This document shows, piece by piece, positions 26,807-35,673 of a DNA stretch of 41,990 bases. Source of the DNA: Thiobacillus sp. 0-1251 (lineage in GTDB: Bacteria; Pseudomonadota; Gammaproteobacteria; Burkholderiales; Thiobacillaceae); assembly GCA_001899305.1 (NCBI GenBank), contig MKWL01000006.1:1-41990 (forward strand), written 5' to 3'. Below the pieces are notes generated by a model. That model saw nothing but the letters and a program-made list of their open reading frames with translations, had not been told where the DNA came from and did not search any database. The position numbers were made by a program, and so were the translations under genes. Position 1 is the first letter of the stretch, and each line of letters starts with the position of its first letter.

Positions 26807-28345
26807 TCAGACCTCGCTCACGGCTGTCATGTGCGATACCCCGTTCTGGTCCACGCTGTCGATGCGTACGGTGTAGCCCCACAGGCGGGCGACGTGGCGC
26901 AGCATCTCCGGTGTCGACTCGCCCAGAGGGCGGCGGTCGTGCATGTAGTGACGCAGACTGAGTGAGCGGTCGCCGAAAACGTCGACTTCGTAGACCTGGA
27001 TGTTCGGCTCGCGATTGCCGAGGTTGTATTGCTCGGCGAGCTGCTGGCGAACGGCGCGGTAGCCGGCGTCGTCGTGGATCGCGGTGACCTCCAGCTTCTC
27101 CTCGGTATCGTCGTCGACCATGGTAAACAGCTTGAAGTCGCGGATCAGCTTGGGCGAGAGGTACTGCGCGATGAAGCTCTCGTCCTTGAAGTTGCGCATG
27201 GCGAAATCCAGCGACTTCACCCAGTCGCTGCCAGCCAGTTCGGGGAACCAGCGGCGATCCTCCTCGGTGGGGTGCTCGCAGATACGGCGCAGATCGGTGA
27301 ACATGGCGAAGCCCAGCGCATAGGGATTGATGCCGTTGTAGTGGCGGCTGTTGTAGGGCGGCTGGTAGACCACGTTGGTGTGGCTTTGCAGGAACTCCAT
27401 CATGAAACCGTCGGTGAGCTTGCCTTCCTCGTACAGGTGGTTGAGCAGCGTGTAGTGCCAGAAGGTGGCCCAGCCCTCGTTCATGACCTGGGTCTGGCGC
27501 TGCGGGTAGAAATATTGCGCGATCTTCCTGACGATGCGGACGATCTCGCGCTGCCAGGGCTCGAGCCGCGGCGCGTTCTTTTCGATGAAATACAGCAGGT
27601 TCTCCTGCGGTTCGCTGGGGAAGCGGGCCGCGAGTTTTTCCTGCCCGGCCACCTGCCTGGTCGGCAGGGTGCGCCATAGGTCGTTGACCTGTGATTGCAG
27701 GTAGGCTTCGCGCTCGGTCTGGCGCAGCTGCTCCTTGGCCATCGACAGCCGGGCCGGGCGCTTGTAGCGGTCGACGCCGAGGTTCATCAGGGCGTGACAG
27801 GAATCGAGCAACTCCTCGACCGCTTCCTCGCCGTGACGCTGCTCGCATTCGGCGATGAAGTTGCGGGCGAACACCAGGTAGTCGAGGATGCCTTCCGCAT
27901 CGGTCCAGGTGCGGAACAGATAGTTGCCCTTGAAGAAGGAATTGTGGCCATAGGCGGCATGAGCGATCACCAGCACCTGCATGGTCATCGTGTTCTCTTC
28001 CATCAGATAGGCGATGCAGGGGCTGGAGTTGATGACGATCTCATAGGCCAGTCCCATCTGGCCGCGCTTGTAGCCGCGCTGGGTGGCGATGAATTGCTTG
28101 CCGTAGGACCAGTGGTGATAGCCCACCGGCATGCCGACCGATGAGTAGGCGTCGATCATCTGCTCGGAGGTGATGATCTCGATCTGGCTGGGGTAGGTGT
28201 CGAGGCCGTAGTGCGCGGCCACCCGCGCGATCTCTCTGTCGTAGCAGTCGAGCAGTTCGAAGCTCCACTCGGAGCCTTCGGACAGGACCTGGCGCGAAGT
28301 GGTGGGCGGGGTCGGCGCGATGTCGGATTCCATTTCGGGTTCCAT
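26807..28345 (-). CDS. spoVR: SpoVR family protein (YcgB-like)
   Basis: The 512-residue soluble protein matches E. coli YcgB/SpoVR in length and sequence, for example QIEIITSEQMIDAYSSVGMPVGYHHWSYGK, AHAAYGHNSFFKGNYLF and MNEGWATFWHYTLLNHLYEEG. The function is unknown, but the family is linked to spore cortex formation in Bacillus and to stationary-phase and stress response in enterobacteria. It starts one base after the yeaH stop (TGAGATGG), so translation is probably coupled. The yeaG-yeaH-spoVR order is conserved across proteobacteria. Confidence 0.93.
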   Translation of the reverse strand: MEPEMESDIAPTPPTTSRQVLSEGSEWSFELLDCYDREIARVAAHYGLDTYPSQIEIITSEQMIDAYSSVGMPVGYHHWSYGKQFIATQRGYKRGQMGLAYEIVINSSPCIAYLMEENTMTMQVLVIAHAAYGHNSFFKGNYLFRTWTDAEGILDYLVFARNFIAECEQRHGEEAVEELLDSCHALMNLGVDRYKRPARLSMAKEQLRQTEREAYLQSQVNDLWRTLPTRQVAGQEKLAARFPSEPQENLLYFIEKNAPRLEPWQREIVRIVRKIAQYFYPQRQTQVMNEGWATFWHYTLLNHLYEEGKLTDGFMMEFLQSHTNVVYQPPYNSRHYNGINPYALGFAMFTDLRRICEHPTEEDRRWFPELAGSDWVKSLDFAMRNFKDESFIAQYLSPKLIRDFKLFTMVDDDTEEKLEVTAIHDDAGYRAVRQQLAEQYNLGNREPNIQVYEVDVFGDRSLSLRHYMHDRRPLGESTPEMLRHVARLWGYTVRIDSVDQNGVSHMTAVSEV

Positions 28346-28346
28346 C

Positions 28347-29603
28347 TCAGGCCACCTTCTTCCTGAACAGTTCGCGGAATACCGGATAGATATCTTCCAG
28401 CGTGAGAATGCGCTGCATGGCGAAGCGCGGGCTCGCCGCCTTCACCCGCTCGTACTCGTGCCACAGGCTTTGCGGCTCCTCGGCCTCGATCTCCACATAG
28501 GCGTAGTACTGCGTCAGCGGCAGGATGCTATGCAGCAGCTCGCGGCAGCGCGGCGAGTCATCCTCCCAGTTGTCACCGTCAGAAGCCTGAGCAGCGTAGA
28601 TGTTCCAGTTGGCGCTCGGATAGCGCTCAAGGATGATGTCGCGCATCAGCTCGAGGGCGCTCGATACCACGGTGCCGCCGCTTTCGCGCGAACTGAAGAA
28701 GTCTTCCTCGTCGACTTCCTTGGCTACGGTGTGGTGGCGGATGAACACCACGTCGATGCGTTCGTAACTCTTGGTGAGAAAGAGATAGAGCAGCATGAAG
28801 AAACGCTTGGCGATGTTCTTGCGGTCCTCGTCCATCGAGCCCGACACGTCCATCAGGCAGAACATCACGGCCTGGCTGCTGGGCGTCGGCTGCTCGACCC
28901 GGTTGGCGTAACGCAGGTCCCAGGTGTCGATGAAAGGAACGGCAGCAAGCCGGGCCTTGAAGGACGCGATTTCCTCGCGCAGTTCATCGGCCTCCGCGCT
29001 CGTACCCAGCCCGTTCGCTTCCAGTTCGGCAAGTTTTTCCTCGGCCTCCCGCAGCGCGTCGCGCGGACCGGCCGCCATGGCGAGCCGGCGCCCAATGGCC
29101 TGCTTCATCGAGCGCACCACGTGCAGGTTGGACGGGTTGCCCTGGCTGACAAAGCCGGCACGGGCCTTCTTCACTTCGGGGACGGCGGCAAGCTGTTTCT
29201 TCACCAGGTCCGGCAGTGCCAGATCCTGGAAGAAATAATCCATGAACTCTTCCTTGGACAGCTCGAATACGAAGTCGTCCATGCTCTCGTCGGCCGGGCC
29301 TCCGCCGCTGCCGGTTCCCCCTCCGCCCTCGGGACGATCCACCCGGTCGCCGGTGACGAAGTCGCGATTGCCCGGCAGCACGATGTTGCGGCGCCCACCG
29401 GGACCATGATGGAAGATGGGCTCGGACAGATCCTTGGAGGGAATGGAAATCTTCTCGCCGCGTTCCATATCCGTCACCTTGCGCCCGGACACGACTTCCG
29501 ACGCAGCCTTGCGGATCTGCGCCTTGAAGCGGCGCAGGAAACGCTGCCGGTTGACGGCGCTGCGGTTCTTGCCGGAGAGACGACGGTCTACAAGCCGGTT
29601 CAT
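28347..29603 (-). CDS. yeaH: YeaH/UPF0229 protein with VWA domain
   Basis: The 418-residue protein matches the YeaH family. It has a basic N-terminus (NRLVDRRLSGKNRSAVNRQRFLRR), a glycine-rich linker (PEGGGGTGSGGGPADESMDDFVFELSKEEFMDYFF) and a C-terminal von Willebrand A-like domain with the MIDAS motif DVSGSMDE. YeaH acts with the YeaG kinase in the E. coli stress response by an unknown mechanism. The gene starts 10 bases after yeaG and is followed at once by spoVR. Confidence 0.93.
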   Translation of the reverse strand: MNRLVDRRLSGKNRSAVNRQRFLRRFKAQIRKAASEVVSGRKVTDMERGEKISIPSKDLSEPIFHHGPGGRRNIVLPGNRDFVTGDRVDRPEGGGGTGSGGGPADESMDDFVFELSKEEFMDYFFQDLALPDLVKKQLAAVPEVKKARAGFVSQGNPSNLHVVRSMKQAIGRRLAMAAGPRDALREAEEKLAELEANGLGTSAEADELREEIASFKARLAAVPFIDTWDLRYANRVEQPTPSSQAVMFCLMDVSGSMDEDRKNIAKRFFMLLYLFLTKSYERIDVVFIRHHTVAKEVDEEDFFSSRESGGTVVSSALELMRDIILERYPSANWNIYAAQASDGDNWEDDSPRCRELLHSILPLTQYYAYVEIEAEEPQSLWHEYERVKAASPRFAMQRILTLEDIYPVFRELFRKKVA

Positions 29604-29613
29604 GGCCTACCTT

Positions 29614-31533
29614 TCAGGACGCCTTTCTTGCGCGCAGATACCACTCGGCCAGCAGGCGCACCTGCTTGTCGGTGTAGCCCTTGTCGACCATGCGCTGGAC
29701 AAAGTCCTGGTGCTTTTTCTGCTCTTCGCTGGACGCCTTGGCGTTGAACGAGATCACCGGCAACAGGTCTTCGGTGCTGGAGAACATGCGTTTCTCGATC
29801 ACCGCGCGCAGTTTCTCGTAACTGGTCCAGGCCGGGTTCTTGCCATGATTCTGGGCGCGGGCACGCAGCACGAAGTTGACCACTTCATGGCGGAAGTCCT
29901 TCGGATTGGCGATGCCGGCCGGCTTCTCGATCTTCTCCAGTTCGGTATTGAGCTGCGCACGGTCGAGGATCTCGCCGGTGTCCGGGTCGCGGAATTCCTG
30001 GTCCTGGATCCACATGTCCGCGTAGGTCACGTAGCGGTCGAAGATATTCTGCCCATATTCCGAGTAGGACTCGAGGTAGGCGGTCTGCAGCTCCTTCTCG
30101 ATGTATTCGGCGTAATGCGGCGACAGATACTCCTTCAGGTAGGCGATGTAGCGCTGTTCCACCTCGGGCGGCAATTGCTCCTGCTCGATCTGCTGTTCCA
30201 GCACGTAGAGCAGGTGCACCGGGTTGGCGGCGACCTCGCTGTGGTCGAAATTGAATACGCGCGACAGGATCTTGAAGGCGAAGCGGGTCGAGATGCCGGT
30301 CATGCCTTCGTCGACACCGGCGAAGTCGCGGTACTCCTGATAGCTCTTGGCCTTGGGATCGGTGTCCTTGAGGTTTTCTCCGTCGTAGACGCGCATCTTG
30401 GAATAGATACTGGAGTTTTCAGGCTCCTTCAGGCGGGTCAGGACCGAGAATTGCGCCAGCATTTCCAGCGTGCCGGGCGCGCAGGGCGATTCCGACAGCG
30501 AGCTGTGCTGCAGGAGCTTCTCGTAGATCTTCACTTCCTCGGAGACGCGGAGGCAGTAGGGCACCTTGACGATGTAGATGCGGTCGAGGAAGGCTTCGTT
30601 GTTCTTGTTGTTGCGGAAGGTGGTCCATTCCGACTCGTTGCTGTGCGCCAGCACGACGCCGTCGAAGGGGATCGCGCCGAAACCCTCGGTACCCTTGTAG
30701 TTGCCTTCCTGGGTGGCAGTCAGGAGCGGATGCAGCACCTTGATCGGCGCCTTGAACATCTCGACGAATTCCATCAGGCCCTGGTTGGACAGGGAAAGCC
30801 CGCCCGAATAGCTGTAGGCGTCGGGATCGTCCTGCGAGTATTTTTCAAGCTTGCGGATATCTACCTTGCCGACCAGTGAGGAGATGTCCTGATTGTTCTC
30901 GTCGCCCGGCTCGGTCTTGGAAATGCCGACCTGGCCCAGCACCGAAGGCCAGCGCTTGACCACGCGAAACTTGGTGATGTCGCCGTTGTACTCGTGCAGC
31001 CGCTTCACCGCCCAAGGCGACAGGACCTTGCCGAGATAGCGGGGCGCAATGCCATATTCCTGCAACAGAATGTCACCGTCCTCGTCGGCCGAGAACAGCG
31101 ACAGCGGCGAGTCGTTCACCGGCGAGCCCTTGATGGCGTAGAACGGGGCTTTCTCCATCAGATGCTTGAGCTTCTCCGCCAGCGAGGATTTTCCGCCACC
31201 CACCGGGCCCAGTAGATAGAGGATCTGCTTCTTCTCTTCCAGGCCTTGGGCCGCATGCCGGAAATAGGACACGATCTGCTCGATCGTGTCTTCCATGCCA
31301 TAAAAATCCTTGAAGGCCGGGTAGACCTTGATGACCTTGTTGGAGAACAGGCGAGACAATCGGGGATCCTTCCGGGTATCCACCAGTTCCGGCTCGCCGA
31401 TCGCCGCCAGCATGCGTTCGGCGGAACTCGCGTAAGCCATCCGGTCCTGCTTGCAGATATCCAGGAATTCCTCGAGGGTGAATTCCTCTTCTTCTCTGCG
31501 GTAGCGTTCGATGTACTGGTTGAACAAGCTCAT
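29614..31533 (-). CDS. yeaG: YeaG/PrkA serine protein kinase
   Basis: The 639-residue protein matches YeaG/PrkA. The AAA-like N-terminal domain has Walker A GPVGGGKSS (about 107-115) and the long conserved stretch GGLSLSNQGLMEFVEMFKAPIKVLHPLLTATQEGNYKGTE. The PrkA C-terminal domain is present (ISTRFAFKILSRVFNFD). In E. coli it is a kinase needed for survival under prolonged nitrogen starvation and acts with YeaH. GGAGG is 7 bases upstream of the ATG. A sigma-54 promoter at 31581-31595 gives a leader of about 37 bases. It heads the yeaG-yeaH-spoVR operon. Confidence 0.95.
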   Translation of the reverse strand: MSLFNQYIERYRREEEEFTLEEFLDICKQDRMAYASSAERMLAAIGEPELVDTRKDPRLSRLFSNKVIKVYPAFKDFYGMEDTIEQIVSYFRHAAQGLEEKKQILYLLGPVGGGKSSLAEKLKHLMEKAPFYAIKGSPVNDSPLSLFSADEDGDILLQEYGIAPRYLGKVLSPWAVKRLHEYNGDITKFRVVKRWPSVLGQVGISKTEPGDENNQDISSLVGKVDIRKLEKYSQDDPDAYSYSGGLSLSNQGLMEFVEMFKAPIKVLHPLLTATQEGNYKGTEGFGAIPFDGVVLAHSNESEWTTFRNNKNNEAFLDRIYIVKVPYCLRVSEEVKIYEKLLQHSSLSESPCAPGTLEMLAQFSVLTRLKEPENSSIYSKMRVYDGENLKDTDPKAKSYQEYRDFAGVDEGMTGISTRFAFKILSRVFNFDHSEVAANPVHLLYVLEQQIEQEQLPPEVEQRYIAYLKEYLSPHYAEYIEKELQTAYLESYSEYGQNIFDRYVTYADMWIQDQEFRDPDTGEILDRAQLNTELEKIEKPAGIANPKDFRHEVVNFVLRARAQNHGKNPAWTSYEKLRAVIEKRMFSSTEDLLPVISFNAKASSEEQKKHQDFVQRMVDKGYTDKQVRLLAEWYLRARKAS

Positions 31534-31580
31534 GGAGTCCTCCTGTCCGGTGAATCGATGTTAGGCCTGATCCTGTTGTC

Positions 31581-31595
31581 GCAATGATCGTGCCA
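31581..31595 (-). promoter_or_regulatory. Sigma-54 promoter of the yeaG operon
   Basis: On the minus strand TGGCAC (31590-31595), five bases, TTGC (31581-31584) matches the -24/-12 consensus at every fixed position with correct spacing. Transcription would begin near 31570, 37 bases before yeaG. Sigma-54 promoters need an activator ATPase bound upstream. Confidence 0.85.
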
Positions 31596-31722
31596 TGTCC
31601 TTTTTAGCGGCCAAAAGTTCGACCGGGTTGAGCACAAATAGTGCGATGGGAGAAATGCAGGCTGATCAAAACCAGTGCATCGCCCGGAGGCCGCACAGGC
31701 ATGGGGCTTATTCCTGCCACTC

Positions 31723-31737
31723 GCACCAACTGGGCGC
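31723..31737. promoter_or_regulatory. NtrC-like enhancer site
   Basis: gcaccaactgggcgc resembles the NtrC half-site pair GCACC-N5-GGTGC, with one change (C for T) in the right arm. It is about 130-155 bases upstream of the sigma-54 promoter, a normal distance for an activator enhancer. The motif is short and could occur by chance. Confidence 0.4.
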
Positions 31738-31946
31738 ACGATCGAGCAGAAAATTGCATCTCCCGTCCTTACTACGGAGAGTAGACCAGGGTTGATTCGG
31801 TTCCAGTAGAGATCGGTTGATCTCGGCGTGAGCCGTAATGGTGTACTGCGTGGAAGGGCGGGAAACACCCTGCCTCCGCATGCTTGCGGAGTATGCAGCT
31901 TACACGTGGGCCACGGCGCATTCGACGCGAATGCCGGTGTAGGTGT

Positions 31947-31964
31947 GGCGCCAATATTGGCGCC
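31947..31964. repeat. Perfect 18-bp palindrome
   Basis: ggcgccaatattggcgcc is a perfect palindrome with no spacer. It lies between the yeaG control region and a small leftward gene. Regulator site, transcription roadblock or cleavage target are all possible. Confidence 0.6.
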
Positions 31965-31989
31965 GGCCAGGGGTTGAACGATGAACGGG

Positions 31990-32217
31990 TTATTTGGGCT
32001 TTGTTTTTTTCCTGATTTCCTGCATCCGTTCCCGCCATTCGCTCAAGGCCTCGTCCTCTATCTCCAGCTGTATCGCCACGACTTCCAGCGCGCTCAGTTT
32101 TTTATCTTCCAGTCTGCGCGTCAGTTTCTCGCGCATTCTGGACAGCAGCCGCTCGGTTTCTTCCTTGGATAGGCGTCTGGCTTTTTCAAGATAGGCTTCG
32201 GAAGGTGTCTTTCTCAT
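31990..32217 (-). CDS. Small charged helical protein, unknown
   Basis: I do not recognise this 75-residue protein. It is rich in Glu, Arg and Lys and reads as two amphipathic helices (EAYLEKARRLSKEETERLLS; VVAIQLEIEDEALSEWRERM). It has no membrane segment or cysteine. AAGGA lies 9 bases before the ATG. It is co-directional with yeaG about 450 bases upstream, and divergent from PPK2. It may be a small regulator or adaptor for the stress kinase; this is position-based only. Confidence 0.65.
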   Translation of the reverse strand: MRKTPSEAYLEKARRLSKEETERLLSRMREKLTRRLEDKKLSALEVVAIQLEIEDEALSEWRERMQEIRKKTKPK

Positions 32218-32414
32218 CGCAATTTATCCTTTTTGTGTATTGGAAACCGCTGGTTTTAATGCTACTCGTTTATACAAGCCGCTCGCTACCTTGGCGGGGA
32301 TAATAGGGAGTGGTGGTAAAGGCTGACCCAAAACCCAGCACTCGACATCGTCTGTCCAGGGTCGAAGCGGGCAGGCGAGCGGCCCGAGAACGAATGACGA
32401 CCGAAAGGACGGAG

Positions 32415-33299
32415 ATGAAAATCAAATCCAGGGATTTCCAGGTACAGGAAGGGAAGAAGGTCAACCTCAAGAAGTGGCCGACACGGGTCAAACCGCTTTA
32501 CAAATCAAAGGAACAGTACCAAAAGCTCCTTGAGGACCAAGTGTCCGAACTGAGCGCACTGCAACAACTGCACTACGCGTCCAACCGCTATGCGGTCCTG
32601 CTGATTTTTCAGGCCATGGATGCCGCCGGCAAGGATGGCGCCATCAAGCATGTGATGTCCGGAATCAATCCCCAGGGCTGCCAGGTGTTCAGTTTCAAGC
32701 ATCCGAGCGCGACCGAACTCGAGCATGATTTTCTATGGCGTACCACGCAGTCTTTGCCGGAACGCGGTCGCATCGGCATCTTCAACCGCTCCTACTACGA
32801 GGAAGTGCTGATCGTGCGGGTCCACCCGGAGATTCTCCGCAGCCAGGGAATTCCGGACGGGCTGCTCAATGAAAAAACGATCTGGAAGGAACGCTATCGT
32901 TCCATCGTCGACCTGGAAAACCATCTTCATCGGAACGGCACGCGGATCATCAAGTTCTTTCTTCACCTCTCGAAGGAAGAACAGCGGAAACGTTTCATCG
33001 ATCGCATCGACGAACCCGAGAAAAACTGGAAGTTCAGTCAGGCGGACATCGTGGAGCGGGGATTCTGGGACGAGTATATGCAGGCCTACGAAGCGTGTCT
33101 GAGCGCAACGAGCACCCAGCGTGCGCCCTGGTACGTGGTGCCCGCCGACGACAAGGAAAATGCCCGGCTGATCATTGCCCGGATTGTGGTCGATGCCTTC
33201 AAGTCACTCGGGATGCAGTACCCCCAAACGGATGCCCAACACCGGCAGGAGTTGCTGTCGATTCGCCAGCAACTGGTGAACGAAGCCCCGGATAGCTGA
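32415..33299 (+). CDS. ppk2: Polyphosphate kinase 2
   Basis: The 294-residue PPK2-family enzyme has Walker A in [15 protein letters not shown], Walker B in [19 protein letters not shown], and the lid region with [24 protein letters not shown]2 enzymes phosphorylate nucleoside mono- or diphosphates with polyphosphate, or the reverse. Class I length suggests an NDP kinase activity, but this needs testing. ATG 32415 follows AAAGGA; an upstream in-frame start (32310) would add 35 residues of low-complexity sequence. The neighbours are stress genes, which fits a role in energy balance during starvation. Confidence 0.9.
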   Translation: MKIKSRDFQVQEGKKVNLKKWPTRVKPLYKSKEQYQKLLEDQVSELSALQQLHYASNRYAVLLIFQAMDAAGKDGAIKHVMSGINPQGCQVFSFKHPSATELEHDFLWRTTQSLPERGRIGIFNRSYYEEVLIVRVHPEILRSQGIPDGLLNEKTIWKERYRSIVDLENHLHRNGTRIIKFFLHLSKEEQRKRFIDRIDEPEKNWKFSQADIVERGFWDEYMQAYEACLSATSTQRAPWYVVPADDKENARLIIARIVVDAFKSLGMQYPQTDAQHRQELLSIRQQLVNEAPDS

Positions 33300-33322
33300 G
33301 GCCTCGTCAGATTGATGGCATC

Positions 33323-33526
33323 TCAGATCCGGACGAAATAGGGGAGCGCGGTCAACGCGACCCCGATGGCGACCAGCAGGAAGGTGTTGGAAACGAAATA
33401 CGGAAAAACCATGAGCGCAAGCCCGCAGAATAACGGAACGATCGCTTGCTGCTTCTTCCCGTACAGGAAAAAGCCCAGCCCGATCGAGCCGAAAAGCAAA
33501 CCCCATAAAAGTGACGACATGCTCAT
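33323..33526 (-). CDS. Small two- or three-segment membrane protein
   Basis: The 67-residue protein is almost all hydrophobic (LLWGLLFGSIGLGFFLYG; IVPLFCGLALMVFPYFVSNTF; LLVAIGVALTALPYFVRI). I know similar small conserved proteins in proteobacteria with no assigned role. The ATG at 33526 lacks a clear ribosome site; ATG 33520 is an alternative. It converges on PPK2 with a 23-base gap. Confidence 0.6.
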   Translation of the reverse strand: MSMSSLLWGLLFGSIGLGFFLYGKKQQAIVPLFCGLALMVFPYFVSNTFLLVAIGVALTALPYFVRI

Positions 33527-33644
33527 TGTGGTCTCGCGCCCTGTCCTGGAATCGAAGCGGCTATCGGGATCGACGGCAGGTGCAACATAACATATTGAAT
33601 TAATCCGTCAGATCAGTTTGTTACGGGCCGTTCTTGATTGTGTC

Positions 33645-33923
33645 CTAGGATTTCCGGCGTGCACTCTTCTCGCGCAGGTTCCCTTGCCACTGGCATCCGG
33701 GTTGCGTGCAGCGAAATCGCCGCTGCCTGACGAAGAGGCTCAGGATGCGGTCGATGAGGCGGCGGCGAATCCGGATCAATCCGTGCTGTCCGCATAGCGG
33801 GCACCAATAGGAATCGAGTTCGATAACGCAGATTGCCTTCGGATATTGCCGGAAAGAAGAAAGAGAGCGTTCGGTCACGTCGTCGGGATACGAAACATCT
33901 ACAGCCTGGCTGATTGATGGCAT
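33645..33923 (-). CDS. Small zinc-ribbon protein
   Basis: The 92-residue protein has two CxxC-type knuckles: CPLCGQHG (about 48-55) and a distal CTQPGCQW (about 77-84), separated by an arginine-rich stretch (LIRIRRRLIDRILSLFVRQRRFRC). This looks like a single zinc ribbon with a basic linker. It begins 38 bases after the L,D-transpeptidase gene in the same direction, so it is likely co-transcribed. The longer in-frame opening (to 34391) runs through the transpeptidase gene and was rejected. Function unknown. Confidence 0.7.
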   Translation of the reverse strand: MPSISQAVDVSYPDDVTERSLSSFRQYPKAICVIELDSYWCPLCGQHGLIRIRRRLIDRILSLFVRQRRFRCTQPGCQWQGNLREKSARRKS

Positions 33924-33961
33924 TGACCCGAACGCGCGCCCCCGGTTCCGGAAATCAGGAG

Positions 33962-35035
33962 TCAGCGCGGAACATCTGGCGGCGCAGCATCGTTGGCCTC
34001 GATGCCATAGGGCTCGTAGCTGTAGTGTTCCGGCTTGATCGACGCAATGAGGCGGTCGAGACTGGGTGCGCCAATGTTGATGGGAACAGGGACGACCTGT
34101 CTGGCATCGACGACCTGCCGCACACGGTCCCAATCGATGGTTGGCCAGTCCTGGCTTCTGGACTGCGAGACAGCATCGATCGCGCGCATGAGGAGGCTGT
34201 CCTGATCGCCGGGATATTCTCCCACCGGCGCGGATACGCTGAGATAGAGTTGATGCTTGCGATATCCCACCAGCACCGGTTGGTTGATGATCCTCACCGG
34301 CGTGCCTTTGGGCACCCTGGGAAACAGGTAGGCCGCATTCTCGGGATACAGATGGACGCAGCCATGGCTGACTTCCATCCCCACGCCCCACGGCCGGTTG
34401 GTACCGTGAATGAAGATTTGCGAAAACCCGGTTTCCAGGGCGAGCATGCCCATGGGATTGTTGGGACCGGGGGGAAAGTAATCGGGGAAATTGGCTTCGC
34501 CCTGTCTATGATGCTCGGCCTGAATGTCCTTGGGAACGATCCAGGCGGGATCCTTGTATTTGGCGATGATCCGGGTGCTCCCCAGCGGCGTTGGCCAGCC
34601 GGGACGGGCGATCCCGATGGGAAAGGTGACCACCGTTGTCGCTTCATTGGCCTTGTGGCGCGGGAAATAATAAAGCCGGCGCTGGGGAATGTTCACGACG
34701 ACACCGACCCACGGCCGCGGCGGCAAGATGAATTCGGTCGGGACGACGACCGGTGTTCCCTCGCCAGGCAGCCAGACCGACATCCCCGGATTGGCGCGGG
34801 TGATTTCGTCATAGCCGAGGTCATAATGCCGAGCGATGTCCAGCAAGGTGTTGCGGGCGTCAGCCGTCACCACCTGAAGCCGGCCGACGAGGTTGCTGCC
34901 ATCGGTTGGCAGCGGAAACGTCGCGCTCCAGACTGGGGCGACCCACCACGCCAGCAGCAGGACAAGCACGTGCAGGCAGGGAACTGAACGCACGCTAGCG
35001 GTGGTCGGAGAAGGGGAGTGCACGATGCATTTCAT
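33962..35035 (-). CDS. L,D-transpeptidase with LysM-like domain
   Basis: The 357-residue exported protein has a signal segment (LHVLVLLLAWWVAPVWSA), a LysM-like domain (NTLLDIARHYDLGYDEITRANPG) and a YkuD catalytic domain ending in HGTNRPWGVGMEVSHGCVHL, with His and Cys of the active site present. Such enzymes form 3-3 cross-links or attach Lpp-type lipoproteins to meso-DAP in the periplasm. The start is uncertain: ATG 35035 is used, but it has no ribosome site, and ATG 35080 is also in frame. It is divergent from a second transpeptidase. Confidence 0.88.
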   Translation of the reverse strand: MKCIVHSPSPTTASVRSVPCLHVLVLLLAWWVAPVWSATFPLPTDGSNLVGRLQVVTADARNTLLDIARHYDLGYDEITRANPGMSVWLPGEGTPVVVPTEFILPPRPWVGVVVNIPQRRLYYFPRHKANEATTVVTFPIGIARPGWPTPLGSTRIIAKYKDPAWIVPKDIQAEHHRQGEANFPDYFPPGPNNPMGMLALETGFSQIFIHGTNRPWGVGMEVSHGCVHLYPENAAYLFPRVPKGTPVRIINQPVLVGYRKHQLYLSVSAPVGEYPGDQDSLLMRAIDAVSQSRSQDWPTIDWDRVRQVVDARQVVPVPINIGAPSLDRLIASIKPEHYSYEPYGIEANDAAPPDVPR

Positions 35036-35058
35036 GGGTTGATCAAGGAGGTCCTGAA

Positions 35059-35616
35059 TTGCGATTCTGTTTGAAAGCATTGTTGGCTGCCGTCTTGCTG
35101 GGGATATCCACGATTTCCTGGGCAGCCGGGGGAGCGGACTGGGTGCTGGTGGATACCCAGGCGTTGACCCTCACGGTGTTTTCCGCTGAAAACCATGTCC
35201 TGGCCCGCTTCCACAATATCGCGATCGGCAGCGGCGGTGTCGCCGACACCCATCGCCAGGGAGACGAAACCACGCCACGCGGCATATTCCATGTCACCTG
35301 GGTCGATCGCCACAGTCGCTTCAATACCTTCTACGGCCTCGACTACCCGTCGGCCCCTATCGCCCGCCATGCGTATGACGCCGGCACCCTCAGCCAGGCG
35401 CAATTCGACGCCATCCTGCAGGCCCTGCGACATCATCGCACCCCACCCCAGGATACGCCGCTCGGCGGCCAGATTGGAATCCATGGACTCGGTGGCGGCA
35501 ACCCCGACGTCCAACAGGCAGTCAACTGGACCAACGGCTGCGTGGCACTCACCAACCGTGACATCCGGCGGCTTGCCCAATGGATGCAGGTGGGGACGCG
35601 CGTGATCATTCGCTGA
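35059..35616 (+). CDS. Short L,D-transpeptidase
   Basis: The 185-residue exported protein has a signal peptide (residues 1-22, ISWAA) and a YkuD-type domain with GIHGLGG and WTNGCVALTN (catalytic His and Cys present). It starts at TTG 35059; AAGGAGG 7 bases upstream fixes this unusual start. It lacks the LysM domain of its divergent partner. It converges with the Lpp-like gene across two overlapping hairpins. Its substrate may be the lipoprotein encoded there. Confidence 0.85.
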   Translation: MRFCLKALLAAVLLGISTISWAAGGADWVLVDTQALTLTVFSAENHVLARFHNIAIGSGGVADTHRQGDETTPRGIFHVTWVDRHSRFNTFYGLDYPSAPIARHAYDAGTLSQAQFDAILQALRHHRTPPQDTPLGGQIGIHGLGGGNPDVQQAVNWTNGCVALTNRDIRRLAQWMQVGTRVIIR

Positions 35617-35673
35617 AATGCTCATGGCCGCGCCAACGTATTGGCCATTCAAGCCAGTCCGACTTGGTTGATG

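Larger units (their letters stand above)
31596..31989. other. Upstream region of yeaG with palindromes
   Basis: About 390 bases with no supportable gene. It holds an NtrC-like site (31723-31737), an inverted repeat ctccgca/tgcggag (31874-31891), and a perfect 18-bp palindrome ggcgccaatattggcgcc (31947-31964). The latter lies just past the stop of the small gene at 31990. No T-run follows either structure, so they are more likely protein-binding sites than terminators. Confidence 0.5.

Noticed and set aside
28299-30879. Long plus-strand frames opposite yeaH and yeaG
   Set aside because: They are shadows of the conserved YeaH and YeaG proteins on the other strand.
31874-31891. ctccgca/tgcggag hairpin as a terminator
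   Set aside because: No T-run follows on either strand.
33924-34391. Upstream extension of the zinc-ribbon gene
   Set aside because: It overlaps the L,D-transpeptidase gene in another frame and has a shadow-like composition.
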